A stretch of DNA of 64,000 nt from contig NZ_BAABWG010000002.1 in assembly GCF_040372165.1 (NCBI RefSeq), positions 62,001 through 126,000 of the forward strand, read 5' to 3'. A program made the translations under genes and the position numbers. Source of the stretch: Hydrogenophaga sp040372165 (GTDB lineage Bacteria; Pseudomonadota; Gammaproteobacteria; Burkholderiales; Burkholderiaceae_C). Below are positions 21,999-30,765 of this stretch, piece after piece. The notes under the pieces are model-generated. The model was not told the origin of the DNA. It made no database searches and saw only the letters and a program-made list of their open reading frames with translations. Each line of letters begins with the position of its first letter. The stretch's first letter is position 1.

Positions 21999-23072
21999 TC
22001 AGGCCACCGCGCTGAAACGGTAGACGCCGTCTTCTCCTTGAACCCGATCCACCAGACCGCTGTACCAGAGGCGGTGCAGGTGGGCCAGGGATTCGCCCAT
22101 GGCGAAGGTGGTCTGGTGCAGGTCCAGATCCCGCTTGAAAAGGATGTCCAGGGCGTCCGCCGCATGGTGTGGGCTGTGCCGGCAAGCCTCCGTGAGCTCA
22201 TCCAGGCGCTCCTGATGGTGGTCGTTCAGCTGTTGCAGGCGCTCGTGCAGACCCTTGAATGGCTTGCCGTGCGAAGGCAGGACTAGCGTGTCTTCAGGGA
22301 GTGCCTCGTAGCGTTTCAATGAGCTGAGAAACAGGCTGAGCGGGTCGCTCAAAGGCTCCATGTGGAACACGCTGACATTGGTGGAAATGCGGGGCAGGAC
22401 CATGTCGCCACTGATCAGCACTCCTGTCGCTGGACAGTACAAGGCCATGTGTTCGGGGGCGTGGCCGTAGCCGGCAATACAGGTCCACTCGTTTTGGCCC
22501 AACTGGAGCGTCATGCCGTCGAGCAGGCGGACATAGGTGTCTGGAACCGAGGGCACCATGGCAGGGTAGTAGCTCTTGCGGTTGCGCACCTGGGCCTGAG
22601 CCTGGTCGTCGGTGAGACCGTGGGTGGCAAAGAACCGTGCTGCCGGCTCGCCACCGAAACCCAGCGTGCTCTGGCTGTTGATGCGGGCCAGGTTGTAGTC
22701 GGTGGCGCTGATGTACAGGGGGGCGCTCCAGTGGTCACACAGCCATTGGCACAGGCCGATGTGGTCCGGGTGCATGTGGGTGACCAGCACGCGCAGTACT
22801 GGCAGGCCATCCAGCGCACTGGCGAAAACGTTCTTCCAGCGTTCCCGGGTGTCGTCGTTGCTGATGCCGCAATCCACAATGGTCCAACCTTGTCGCCCTT
22901 CGACTTCGTCCCGTACCAGCCAGAGGTTGATGTGATTGAGTTCGAACGGCAGACCCATTCGCAACCAGCGTATGCCGGGCGCGACGTCGATGGCGCAGCC
23001 AGGACCGGGAAGTTGGTCGCCCAGCGGGTAGTGCAGGCGGGCTTCGAGCTCGTCGCGGGTGGGTGGTGTCAT
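21999..23072 (-). CDS. MBL-fold metallo-hydrolase
   Basis: A 357-residue metallo-beta-lactamase-fold protein with THMHPDH (H99, H101, D103, H104), a later GYGHAPEH, a GDMVLP segment and PSHGKPF, so both metal sites look complete. The C-terminal 70 residues form a helical winged-helix-like domain of the kind seen in LACTB2-type and related hydrolases. It starts 128 bp from the divergent LiuR-type regulator, with a palindromic operator (23110-23125) between them. This suggests a place in branched-chain or fatty acid metabolism, for example as a thioesterase, which is inference. Confidence 0.87.
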   Translation of the reverse strand: MTPPTRDELEARLHYPLGDQLPGPGCAIDVAPGIRWLRMGLPFELNHINLWLVRDEVEGRQGWTIVDCGISNDDTRERWKNVFASALDGLPVLRVLVTHMHPDHIGLCQWLCDHWSAPLYISATDYNLARINSQSTLGFGGEPAARFFATHGLTDDQAQAQVRNRKSYYPAMVPSVPDTYVRLLDGMTLQLGQNEWTCIAGYGHAPEHMALYCPATGVLISGDMVLPRISTNVSVFHMEPLSDPLSLFLSSLKRYEALPEDTLVLPSHGKPFKGLHERLQQLNDHHQERLDELTEACRHSPHHAADALDILFKRDLDLHQTTFAMGESLAHLHRLWYSGLVDRVQGEDGVYRFSAVA

Positions 23073-23109
23073 GGCCGTTCGATTCCGTTAAGATGCGCTA
23101 GGCGTGACG

Positions 23110-23125
23110 TTGACGTAAACGTCAA
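23110..23125. promoter_or_regulatory. LiuR-type operator between the MBL gene and liuR
   Basis: TTGACGTAAACGTCAA has perfect 7-bp arms (TTGACGT/ACGTCAA) around AA. It matches the ACGT-NN-ACGT core known for LiuR regulators and lies in the divergent spacer, so it can control both genes. Confidence 0.75.
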
Positions 23126-23200
23126 TATCGACTTCGGCCCATTCTAGGGGCGCGCTTTCTGATCGACCTGTCCACCAGTGGACAATCCCCGACACCACGC

Positions 23201-23614
23201 ATGGCAGCTTCCACTTCTTCGTCCACAACCTACAGCATTGGCGATCTTGCCCGAGAGTTCGATCTGACCACTCGTGCCATTCGCTTTTATGAGGACATGG
23301 GTCTGCTCGAGCCCAGGCGGGAAGGGCCAGGCGGTCGTAACCGTGTCTACAGTTCCCGGGACCGTACGCGGCTGAAGCTGACCCTGCGTGCCAAGCGCCT
23401 CGGCCTCTCGCTGTCGGAGGCCAAGGACATCATTGACATGTATGACAGCCCACGCGACACGGGGCCGCAGCTGAAGAAGTTCCTGACGGTGCTGGCCGAG
23501 CACAAGCGCCAGCTTGAGGAGCAACTGGCAGACCTGGAGGCCAACCTGGCCGAGGTGCGGGACCACGAAAAGGAGGCCAGGGCACTGCTGGCCAAGCTGG
23601 ACAAGAAGGCCTGA
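23201..23614 (+). CDS. liuR: MerR-family regulator, LiuR type
   Basis: A 137-residue MerR-type activator/repressor. The N-terminal winged helix reads YSIGDLAREFDLTTRAIRFYED and is followed by GLLEPRREG and a C-terminal dimerisation coiled coil (about 85-135, HKRQLEEQLADLEANL). The lack of metal-binding cysteines and the close match to LiuR proteins point to control of leucine/isovalerate and fatty acid catabolism. Palindromes of the LiuR type lie before this gene and before the thioesterase/isovaleryl-CoA dehydrogenase pair. The inducer is not readable from sequence. Confidence 0.85.
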   Translation: MAASTSSSTTYSIGDLAREFDLTTRAIRFYEDMGLLEPRREGPGGRNRVYSSRDRTRLKLTLRAKRLGLSLSEAKDIIDMYDSPRDTGPQLKKFLTVLAEHKRQLEEQLADLEANLAEVRDHEKEARALLAKLDKKA

Positions 23615-23632
23615 GCGTTCTCCTGCGGCGAG

Positions 23633-24244
23633 TCAGTTGAACCCGGACGCTTCTTCCGCTCTTGTCCATTGAGCCGCCCCCTGCGATGCATCGTCGATGC
23701 GTTGCCGGAGTGTTTGGGCATGGTCAACTGGCACGACCAAGGTGACGTGCACATCGCTCTGGTGGGCGACATCGAGCAATTGCGCGTCGTGAGCTTCGAG
23801 TTCGCGTCTTACCCAGCCCTCCAGCGTATAAGGGATGCGGCAGGACAAAGTTTGCATGGCAACGATCGGGACCTTCTCGGCGGTCAGGAGTGCCTGTGCG
23901 ATGGCGTCGGTGTATGCGCGGACAAGTCCGCCAGCGCCTAGCTGAACACCACCAAAGTAGCGCACCACCGTGGCAAGAACACCCTCCAGCGATTGGTGAC
24001 GCAGCACCTCCAGCATGGGGCGCCCGGCGGTGCCACTGGGCTCGCCATCGTCGTTGGCGGCCGAATGCCCACCCGCCATCAAGGCCCAGCACACGTGGTT
24101 GGCACCTGGGTGTTCTGCGCGCAGCTGAGCGACCCTGGCCACTGCCGTCGCGCGATCGCTGACGGGTTCGACGCGACCGAGAAAACGGCTCTTCTTGATG
24201 ACGAGTTCGCTTTGGACCGGCTGGGCAATGGAGGATGTGCTCAT
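23633..24244 (-). CDS. yigZ: YigZ/IMPACT-family protein
   Basis: A 203-residue protein with an N-terminal UPF0029/Impact domain containing KKSRFLGRVEPV, the HVCWAL segment, GEPSGTAGRPMLEVL and VRYFGGVQLGAGGLVRAYTDA, followed by a small C-terminal DUF1949 domain. The family is conserved from bacteria to eukaryotes and is implicated in translation-related regulation, but the bacterial role is unclear. It converges with liuR (18 bp between stops) and is not obviously part of the leucine regulon. Confidence 0.92.
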   Translation of the reverse strand: MSTSSIAQPVQSELVIKKSRFLGRVEPVSDRATAVARVAQLRAEHPGANHVCWALMAGGHSAANDDGEPSGTAGRPMLEVLRHQSLEGVLATVVRYFGGVQLGAGGLVRAYTDAIAQALLTAEKVPIVAMQTLSCRIPYTLEGWVRRELEAHDAQLLDVAHQSDVHVTLVVPVDHAQTLRQRIDDASQGAAQWTRAEEASGFN

Positions 24245-24343
24245 GGGGTGGTAAGCATAGTGCCTGAAGCGTGAAGCACCGGTGTTCGACTTCTCATTAG
24301 GGAATCCCCCGGGCTTGAAAGCGCGGGGCAGACTGGTTCATAA

Positions 24344-24365
24344 TTGACGTTTACGTAAACGTAAA
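24344..24365. promoter_or_regulatory. two overlapping LiuR-type operators before the thioesterase/liuA genes
   Basis: TTGACGTTTACGTAAA (24344-24359) and TTTACGTAAACGTAAA (24350-24365) both fit TTNACGTNNACGTNAA and overlap by ten bases. They lie 43-64 bp before the PaaI-type gene start, a position where a MerR-family regulator would act on the promoter. Confidence 0.75.
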
Positions 24366-24407
24366 TCAATTGCCGTTTCGACTTTCCACATCACATCAAC
24401 TGCTTCT

Positions 24408-24863
24408 ATGCCCTCCCACTTGACTGACGCCACTTCTGATGGGGCGCTGCGTGCCCGCGTGCAGGAAAGCCTGGACCGGCAGGGCATGATGCGGCAACTG
24501 GGCGTGCGCCTGATTGCCGTTGGCAAAGGTGAAGTGAGTCTGGGGTTGCCCCACTCGGACAAGGTGACCCAGCAGCAAGGCGGGTTTCATGGTGGCGCGA
24601 TGGGGGCGCTGGCCGACATTGCGGGAGGCTACGCTGCACTGACCGTGGCACCCGAAGGCATGGAAGTCACGACGGTGGAGTACAAGATCAACTTTTTGGC
24701 TGCCCACGCTGATGGCGAACTGGAGGCTGTGGGCAAGGTGCTTCGGGCCGGGCGCCGGATCATCGTGACGCAGGCCGAGGTGGTGCATGTAGCGCCTGAC
24801 GGCCAACGCAGCCCCTGTGCGGTGATGCAACAGACCGTCGTGCCAGTGCCCAAGACATACTGA
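24408..24863 (+). CDS. PaaI-family hotdog thioesterase
   Basis: A 151-residue single hotdog-domain protein with the family motif GGFHGGAMGALADIAGG (active-site region) and the strand TTVEYKINFLAAHADG. It is expected to hydrolyse acyl-CoA or aryl-CoA thioesters and to work as a tetramer. It stands right after the double LiuR-type operator and 56 bp before isovaleryl-CoA dehydrogenase, so it probably relieves CoA trapping during leucine or fatty acid catabolism. The substrate is not determined. Confidence 0.9.
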   Translation: MPSHLTDATSDGALRARVQESLDRQGMMRQLGVRLIAVGKGEVSLGLPHSDKVTQQQGGFHGGAMGALADIAGGYAALTVAPEGMEVTTVEYKINFLAAHADGELEAVGKVLRAGRRIIVTQAEVVHVAPDGQRSPCAVMQQTVVPVPKTY

Positions 24864-24919
24864 CAGAACACCTTTCCGCACCATGTGGCGGAGTCCATGA
24901 CAGAACAAGGAGCCAATCC

Positions 24920-26101
24920 ATGACCGAATTGCCAGGCCTGAACTTCCAGTTGGGCGAAGACATCGACGCGCTGCGCGACGCGGTGCGCGACTTTGCACAG
25001 GCCGAGATCGCGCCGCGTGCGGCCGAGATCGACCATGACGACCAGTTCCCCATGGACTTGTGGGAGAAGATGGGGGCATTGGGTGTGCTGGGTATCACCG
25101 TGCCAGAAGCCCATGGCGGCGCTGACATGGGTTACCTGGCCCATATGGTGGCGATGGAAGAAATCAGTCGGGCGAGTGCCTCGGTTGGCTTGTCCTACGG
25201 GGCCCACAGCAACCTGTGCGTGAATCAGATCAACCGAAACGGTTCTGAAGCTCAAAAGGCCAAATACCTGCCCAAACTCATCAGCGGCGAGCATGTGGGC
25301 GCGCTGGCCATGAGCGAACCCAACGCTGGCTCGGACGTGATCAGCATGAAGCTCAAGGCCGAGGATAAAGGCGGCTACTACCTGCTCAATGGCAGCAAGT
25401 TCTGGATCACGAACGGCCCGGACGCCGACACCCTGGTGGTGTACGCCAAGACCGAACCCGAGCTGGGTGCCCGTGGCGTGACAGCCTTCCTGATTGAAAA
25501 GGGCATGAAGGGCTTTTCCGTTGCGCAGAAGCTGGACAAGCTGGGCATGCGCGGCAGCCACACCGGTGAGCTGGTTTTCGAGAACGTGGAAGTACCGGCC
25601 GAAAACATCCTGGGCGGCCTGAACATGGGGGCCAAAGTGCTGATGAGCGGCCTGGACTATGAGCGCGCCGTGCTGGCCGCCGGCCCGATCGGCATCATGC
25701 AGTCGGTGATGGACAACGTGGTGCCCTACATCCATGACCGCAAGCAGTTTGGCCAGAGCATTGGCGAGTTCCAGCTGATCCAGGGCAAAGTGGCTGACAT
25801 GTACACGGTTCTGCAGGCAGGGCGTTCGTTCTGCTACACGATTGGCAAAAACCTGGACATGCTAGGCACAGATCATGTTCGCCAGGTGCGCAAGGATTGC
25901 GCCTCGGTGATTCTGTGGTGTGCAGAGAAAGCCACCTGGATGGCGGGCGAGGGCGTCCAGATCTTTGGTGGCAACGGCTATATCAACGAATACCCGCTGG
26001 GCCGCCTGTGGCGGGACGCCAAGTTGTACGAGATTGGCGCGGGCACCAGTGAAATTCGGCGCATGCTGATTGGCCGCGAGCTGTTTGCAGAGACCTGCTG
26101 A
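24920..26101 (+). CDS. liuA: isovaleryl-CoA dehydrogenase
   Basis: FAD-dependent dehydrogenase converting isovaleryl-CoA to 3-methylcrotonyl-CoA in leucine degradation, passing electrons to ETF. The 393 residues contain AMSEPNAGSDV, FWITNGPDA and the C-terminal EIGAGTSEIRRMLIGRELF. The catalytic base is E248 in GLDYERAVLAAGP, the internal position distinctive of isovaleryl-CoA dehydrogenases. It is preceded by GAACAAGGAGCC, a good ribosome binding site, and lies in the LiuR-controlled unit. The next pathway genes are at 41-49 kb. Confidence 0.96.
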   Translation: MTELPGLNFQLGEDIDALRDAVRDFAQAEIAPRAAEIDHDDQFPMDLWEKMGALGVLGITVPEAHGGADMGYLAHMVAMEEISRASASVGLSYGAHSNLCVNQINRNGSEAQKAKYLPKLISGEHVGALAMSEPNAGSDVISMKLKAEDKGGYYLLNGSKFWITNGPDADTLVVYAKTEPELGARGVTAFLIEKGMKGFSVAQKLDKLGMRGSHTGELVFENVEVPAENILGGLNMGAKVLMSGLDYERAVLAAGPIGIMQSVMDNVVPYIHDRKQFGQSIGEFQLIQGKVADMYTVLQAGRSFCYTIGKNLDMLGTDHVRQVRKDCASVILWCAEKATWMAGEGVQIFGGNGYINEYPLGRLWRDAKLYEIGAGTSEIRRMLIGRELFAETC

Positions 26102-26209
26102 CCTGTGGATCGTGTGACCTGGTGCGTGTCAACAGCGCAGGTTTGCCGTTGCCGGGTATATCTCCGGTCCGTCAGCCTGCCAGCGGCTTGGCACAGGTAA
26201 CATTCGGGC

Positions 26210-26869
26210 ATGACCAATTCATCTCTCAAACACCTCATCGACGCCAACAAACGCTGGGCCGCGAAAATGGAGCTGGAGCGCCCAGGCTTCTTTGCCGGCC
26301 TGGCCCAGCAGCAGTCGCCCAAGTACCTGTGGATCGGCTGCTCGGACAGCCGTGTGCCGGCCAACCAGATCACGGATCTCGAGCCAGGCGAGGTTTTTGT
26401 CCATCGCAACGTGGCCAACGTCGTGGTGCATTCCGACCTGAATGCGCTGTCGGTGATCCAGTTCGCGGTAGACCACCTGAAGGTGGAGCACATTCTGGTC
26501 GTGGGCCACTATGGTTGCGGTGGTGTGCTGGCGACATTGCGCGGCACCCGGGTGGGACTGGCGGACAACTGGCTGCGTCATGTCCACGACGTCAAGATGC
26601 GCCATCGCCGACGCCTGGATCATCTGCCCGTGGCGGCCCAGGAGGATGTGCTGTGCGAGATGAATGTGATTGAGCAGGTGGGCAATGTTGCGCTGACCAA
26701 CACCGTGCAGGATGCATGGCGCCGGGGGCAAAAGCTCACGGTGCATGGCTGGTGCTACGGCCTCAAGGACGGCCTGGTCAAAGACATGGGTGTGAGCATG
26801 AGCCGGCCGGAGGAAGTGATGGAGCAGTTCCGCAATGCTCTCAAGCGCTATCCGCGCGATGTCGTTTGA
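26210..26869 (+). CDS. can: beta-class carbonic anhydrase
   Basis: Zinc enzyme interconverting CO2 and bicarbonate, 219 residues. Zinc ligands C44 (CSDSRVP, with D46 and R48), H100 and C103 (HYGCGG) are in place. The sequence resembles E. coli Can. Bicarbonate supply would suit the biotin carboxylases of this chromosome, including the methylcrotonyl-CoA carboxylase at 41-47 kb. It starts 108 bp after liuA and is followed by aceK after 17 bp. Confidence 0.96.
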   Translation: MTNSSLKHLIDANKRWAAKMELERPGFFAGLAQQQSPKYLWIGCSDSRVPANQITDLEPGEVFVHRNVANVVVHSDLNALSVIQFAVDHLKVEHILVVGHYGCGGVLATLRGTRVGLADNWLRHVHDVKMRHRRRLDHLPVAAQEDVLCEMNVIEQVGNVALTNTVQDAWRRGQKLTVHGWCYGLKDGLVKDMGVSMSRPEEVMEQFRNALKRYPRDVV

Positions 26870-26886
26870 AGCGAGGAGACCCGACC

Positions 26887-28722
26887 ATGTTCCCCCAGAA
26901 ACTGGACTCCGCTATCGCCTTCGACATCGCCAAGGCGATGATGGATGGCTTCAACCGCCACTACCGGCTGTTCCGCACCGAATCTCAGCGGGCCAAGCAT
27001 CGGTTTGAAACCCGCGACTGGGCGGGGCAGCAGCGCGCACAACGCGAGCGTATCGAGTTCTATGACCTGCGCGTCAAGGAATGCACCAAGCGCCTGCTCA
27101 AGGAGTTCAAGGCCGACGAGCAGCCGATTGAGGTGTGGAACCAGGTCAAGCTGCTGTACATCGGTTTGCTGGTGAACCACCATCAGCCAGAATTGGCCGA
27201 GACCTTCTTCAACTCGGTCTCCACCAAGATTCTGCAGCGCGCCTACTTCCTCAACGACTTCATCTTTGTGCGCCCCGCGGTGTCGACGGAGTACATCGAG
27301 GACGACGCGCCCGGCGCGCAACCGACGTACCGCTGCTACTACCCGACCGACGAGACCATGGCGGAAGAGGTGCTGCGTCTCATTCAGGACTTCGATCTGC
27401 GGGTGCCGTTCGAAAACCTGGGGCGCGACGCAAGCTATGTGCTCGAAGCCATGAAGGACAACTTCGACAACAGCCGCTTGCGGGCCAACTTCCAGATCCA
27501 GGTGCTCTCCAGTCTGTTCTTCCGGAACAAGGGCGCGTACATCGTCGGCAAGATCATCAACGGTTTCCAGGAAGTGCCGTTTGCTCTGCCGATTCTCTTC
27601 AACGGCGAAGGCATGCTGGTCGTCGACGCTGCACTGTTTGGCGAAGACGACCTGCTGATGCTGTTCTCGTTTGCGCGGGCCTACTTCATGGTGGACATGG
27701 AGATCCCGAGTGCCTACGTGCAGTTCCTGCGCAGCCTGATGCCGCGCAAGCCGCGCGCCGAGTTCTACAACGCGCTGGGTCTGGCCAAGCAGGGCAAGAC
27801 GCTTTTTTACCGCGACTTTCTGGCGCACATGCGCCATTCCACGGACAAGTTCCGCATTGCCCCTGGCATCAAGGGCATGGTCATGCTGGTGTTTGACTTG
27901 CCCAGCTTCCCGTTCGTGTTCAAGGTCATCAAGGACTACTACCCACCGCAAAAAGACACGACGCGCGAACAGATCCGCGACAAGTACCTGCTGGTGAAGC
28001 AGCACGATCGTGTGGGACGCATGGCCGATACGTTGGAGTTCTCCGTGGTGGGGGCGCCGCTCAAGCGGTTCACGCAAGAGCTGATTGACGAGATCCAGAA
28101 ATTCGCGCCAAGCCAGATCCAGATCACCGATATTGACGGTGACGGCGAGCCCGAGGTGTTGCTCAAGCATGTGTACATCGAGCGGCGCATGATTCCGCTC
28201 AACATTTACCTCCAGGAGGCGTTTGACACCTTGCAGAGCTCGGGGTCGTCGGACAAAGCGCTCAAGCGAGCCACGAATCAGCTGGAGCATGCAGTGGTGG
28301 AGTACGGCAACGCCCTCAAGGACCTGGTGGCGGCCAACATCTTTCCAGGCGACATGTTGTGGAAGAACTTTGGCATCACCCGGCACGGCAAGGTGGTGTT
28401 CTACGACTACGACGAGATCGAGTACATCACCGATTGCAACTTCCGTCGCGTGCCTCCACCGCGAAACGAAGAAGACGAGATGTCGGGCGAGATCTGGTAT
28501 TCGGTCGGACCACATGACGTGTTTCCCGAAACCTTTGGGCCTTTCCTGCTGGGCAACCCCAAGGTGCGCAAGGTGTTCATGGAACATCACGCGGACCTGC
28601 TGGACATCGACTTCTGGCAAGCACACAAAGAACGCATCGCGTTGGGCCATGTGCACGACGTGTTCCCTTACGAGCAGGAGCGGCGCTTTCACGTCCACGC
28701 AGGTGAAAACCTGATGGACTGA
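26887..28722 (+). CDS. aceK: isocitrate dehydrogenase kinase/phosphatase
   Basis: Bifunctional enzyme that phosphorylates and dephosphorylates isocitrate dehydrogenase, steering carbon to the glyoxylate shunt during growth on acetyl-CoA-yielding substrates. The 611 residues match the AceK length. The N-terminal regulatory domain starts DSAIAFDIAKAMMDGFNRHY. The kinase core includes the KVIKDYYPPQK region, and FYDYDEIEYITDCNFR is the metal-binding segment. The frame is open upstream from 26716, but the ATG at 26887 follows GCGAGGAG and begins the conserved sequence. The neighbouring thiolase and acyl-CoA genes fit its role. Confidence 0.96.
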   Translation: MFPQKLDSAIAFDIAKAMMDGFNRHYRLFRTESQRAKHRFETRDWAGQQRAQRERIEFYDLRVKECTKRLLKEFKADEQPIEVWNQVKLLYIGLLVNHHQPELAETFFNSVSTKILQRAYFLNDFIFVRPAVSTEYIEDDAPGAQPTYRCYYPTDETMAEEVLRLIQDFDLRVPFENLGRDASYVLEAMKDNFDNSRLRANFQIQVLSSLFFRNKGAYIVGKIINGFQEVPFALPILFNGEGMLVVDAALFGEDDLLMLFSFARAYFMVDMEIPSAYVQFLRSLMPRKPRAEFYNALGLAKQGKTLFYRDFLAHMRHSTDKFRIAPGIKGMVMLVFDLPSFPFVFKVIKDYYPPQKDTTREQIRDKYLLVKQHDRVGRMADTLEFSVVGAPLKRFTQELIDEIQKFAPSQIQITDIDGDGEPEVLLKHVYIERRMIPLNIYLQEAFDTLQSSGSSDKALKRATNQLEHAVVEYGNALKDLVAANIFPGDMLWKNFGITRHGKVVFYDYDEIEYITDCNFRRVPPPRNEEDEMSGEIWYSVGPHDVFPETFGPFLLGNPKVRKVFMEHHADLLDIDFWQAHKERIALGHVHDVFPYEQERRFHVHAGENLMD

Positions 28723-28773
28723 GGCCGAAGGCCGTCCTGCGCTCTTTCATACCACCACCCAAGGAGATCTTTC

Positions 28774-29967
28774 ATGAGCACCCCCCAGGACCCCATCGTC
28801 ATCGTTGGCGCTGCGCGCACACCCATGGGCGCCTTCAATGGCGACTTCTCTGCGCTGGCTGCACACGACCTTGGGGGCGCGGCCATTGCGGCCGCGGTGG
28901 AACGTGCAGGCGTTGCGCCGGCGGATGTGGAAGAGGTGCTGTTCGGCAACTGTCTGATGGCAGGGCAAGGTCAGGCGCCAGCGCGTCAGGCGGCGCTCAA
29001 GGGTGGCTTGCCGCTGTCTGCAGGTGCGGTGACCATGTCCAAGATGTGTGGGTCGGGCATGAAGGCCACCATGCTGGCGCACGACATGCTGTTGGCTGGT
29101 AGCGCAGAAGTGATGGTGGCAGGGGGCATGGAGAGCATGACCAATGCCCCTTACCTCATGCTCAAAGGTCGCAATGGCTACCGCATGGGACACGACCGCA
29201 TCTTTGATCACATGATGCTCGACGGCCTGGAAGATGCCTACGAGCCGGGCCGGTCGATGGGCACTTTTGGCGAAGACTGTGCGGCCAAGTACCAGTTCAC
29301 GCGTGAGCAGCAGGACGCGTTCGCCATCGCATCGGTGAACCGCGCCAAGGCGGCGAGCGAGAACGGCAGCTTCTCTGCTGAAATTACCCCCGTCACGGTC
29401 AAGGAGCGCAAAGGTGATCGTGTGGTGTCGGTTGACGAAGGACCGGGCAAGATCAATGTCGAGAAGATCCCGACGTTGCGTACCGCTTTCAAGAAGGACG
29501 GGGGCACCATCACCGCGGCCTCCAGTTCTTCCATCAACGATGGTGCTGCCGCGCTGGTACTGATGCGCGAGTCGACTGCCAAAGCCAAAGGGTGCCAGCC
29601 TCTGGCCCGCATCGTGGGGCACAGCACCCATGCGCAAGAGCCGAACTGGTTCACCACCGCGCCAGTGTTCGCCACCGAGAAGCTGCTGAAGAAGACCGGC
29701 TGGTCGGTCGCTGATGTGGACCTGTGGGAGGTGAATGAGGCCTTTGCAGTGGTGCCCATGGCGCTCATGGCCGACCTGAAGGTCGACCACGACAAGCTCA
29801 ACGTCAACGGCGGCGCCTGTGCCTTGGGCCACCCCATCGGGGCGTCGGGCGCACGCATCCTGGTGACGCTGCTCTATGCACTGAAGGCGCGTGGCGGAAA
29901 GAAGGGCGTGGCAACCCTGTGCATCGGTGGCGGTGAAGCCACGGCGATGGCGGTTGAGTTGATCTGA
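28774..29967 (+). CDS. acetyl-CoA C-acetyltransferase (acetoacetyl-CoA thiolase)
   Basis: Thiolase of 397 residues with the acyl-accepting cysteine in SKMCGSGMKA, the NEAFA loop, GHPIGASGAR and the catalytic cysteine in CIGGGEATAM. It cleaves acetoacetyl-CoA or condenses acetyl-CoA, which fits the end of leucine degradation. AAGGAGATC before the ATG is a strong ribosome binding site. Whether it serves biosynthesis (as PhaA) or degradation (as AtoB) cannot be decided. No phaB or phaC is nearby. Confidence 0.93.
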   Translation: MSTPQDPIVIVGAARTPMGAFNGDFSALAAHDLGGAAIAAAVERAGVAPADVEEVLFGNCLMAGQGQAPARQAALKGGLPLSAGAVTMSKMCGSGMKATMLAHDMLLAGSAEVMVAGGMESMTNAPYLMLKGRNGYRMGHDRIFDHMMLDGLEDAYEPGRSMGTFGEDCAAKYQFTREQQDAFAIASVNRAKAASENGSFSAEITPVTVKERKGDRVVSVDEGPGKINVEKIPTLRTAFKKDGGTITAASSSSINDGAAALVLMRESTAKAKGCQPLARIVGHSTHAQEPNWFTTAPVFATEKLLKKTGWSVADVDLWEVNEAFAVVPMALMADLKVDHDKLNVNGGACALGHPIGASGARILVTLLYALKARGGKKGVATLCIGGGEATAMAVELI

Positions 29968-30021
29968 CTCGCCATCCAGCACACCCCACCTATCGAACTA
30001 CCTTCGGATATAGGCGGTCAG

Positions 30022-30690
30022 ATGAGTCATGTGTTGATCATTGGTGCATCTCGTGGCATTGGCCTGGAACTGGTGCGCCAATATCTGGACGCAGGCGATA
30101 GCGTCATCGCTACCGCCCGCCAAGATGACGATCTCGCACGCCTGGCAGAAATGGGCGCCAAGGTGTTGAAGGTTGACGTGGCCAGTCCGGCGAGCATCAG
30201 CGGGCTGAGCTGGCACCTGGACGGCGAATCCCTTGATGTGGCGCTGTATGTGGCTGGCGCACTGGTGGGCGACCCGGCGACCATCCCGCCGACCCGGGAT
30301 GCGTTTGATCGTGTCATGCACACCAATGTGATGGGTCTGATGCAAGCGATTCCGCAGGTGATGCCCATGGTGGAAGAGGCCGGAGGCGTGTTTGGCGCCT
30401 TCTCCAGCAGCATGAGCCAGATCGGGAATGTGCCGGGCAGCGATGGCTGGTTGTACCGGGTAAGCAAGGCGGCAGTGAACATGGCTGTGGCCAGCGCGCG
30501 GTTTGACTACCCCAAGGCTTGCATGGTGGCGCTGGACCCAGGCTGGGTTCGCACGGACATGGGCGGAGAAGGTGCGTCGCTGTCTGTCGAGGAGAGCGTA
30601 AGCGGTTTGCGCAAGACGATTGCGGGACTGACGCTGCAAGACAGTGGCGGCCTCTTCCATCACGACGGGCAAGCCGCCAGCACCTGGTAG
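30022..30690 (+). CDS. SDR-family oxidoreductase
   Basis: A 222-residue short-chain dehydrogenase/reductase with the NAD(P)-binding GASRGIG at residues 8-14, the YVAGALVG strand in place of NNAG, and the catalytic YRVSK tyrosine-lysine pair. The N-terminus of the Rossmann fold (SHVLIIGASRGIG) is complete. The substrate is unknown. It lies between thiolase and acyl-CoA dehydrogenase on the same strand, with gaps of 54 and 75 bp, and may be part of their transcript. Confidence 0.88.
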   Translation: MSHVLIIGASRGIGLELVRQYLDAGDSVIATARQDDDLARLAEMGAKVLKVDVASPASISGLSWHLDGESLDVALYVAGALVGDPATIPPTRDAFDRVMHTNVMGLMQAIPQVMPMVEEAGGVFGAFSSSMSQIGNVPGSDGWLYRVSKAAVNMAVASARFDYPKACMVALDPGWVRTDMGGEGASLSVEESVSGLRKTIAGLTLQDSGGLFHHDGQAASTW

Positions 30691-30765
30691 TCGGCCAATC
30701 GACAGTGGCCAAACGACGAATCAATCAACGAATCACTGAACAGATACCGGAGACAAGGGACAGCC

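Noticed and set aside
26848..28698. A 616-codon open frame on the - strand
   Set aside because: Antisense to aceK, with a Val/His/Gln-rich translation and no known domain.
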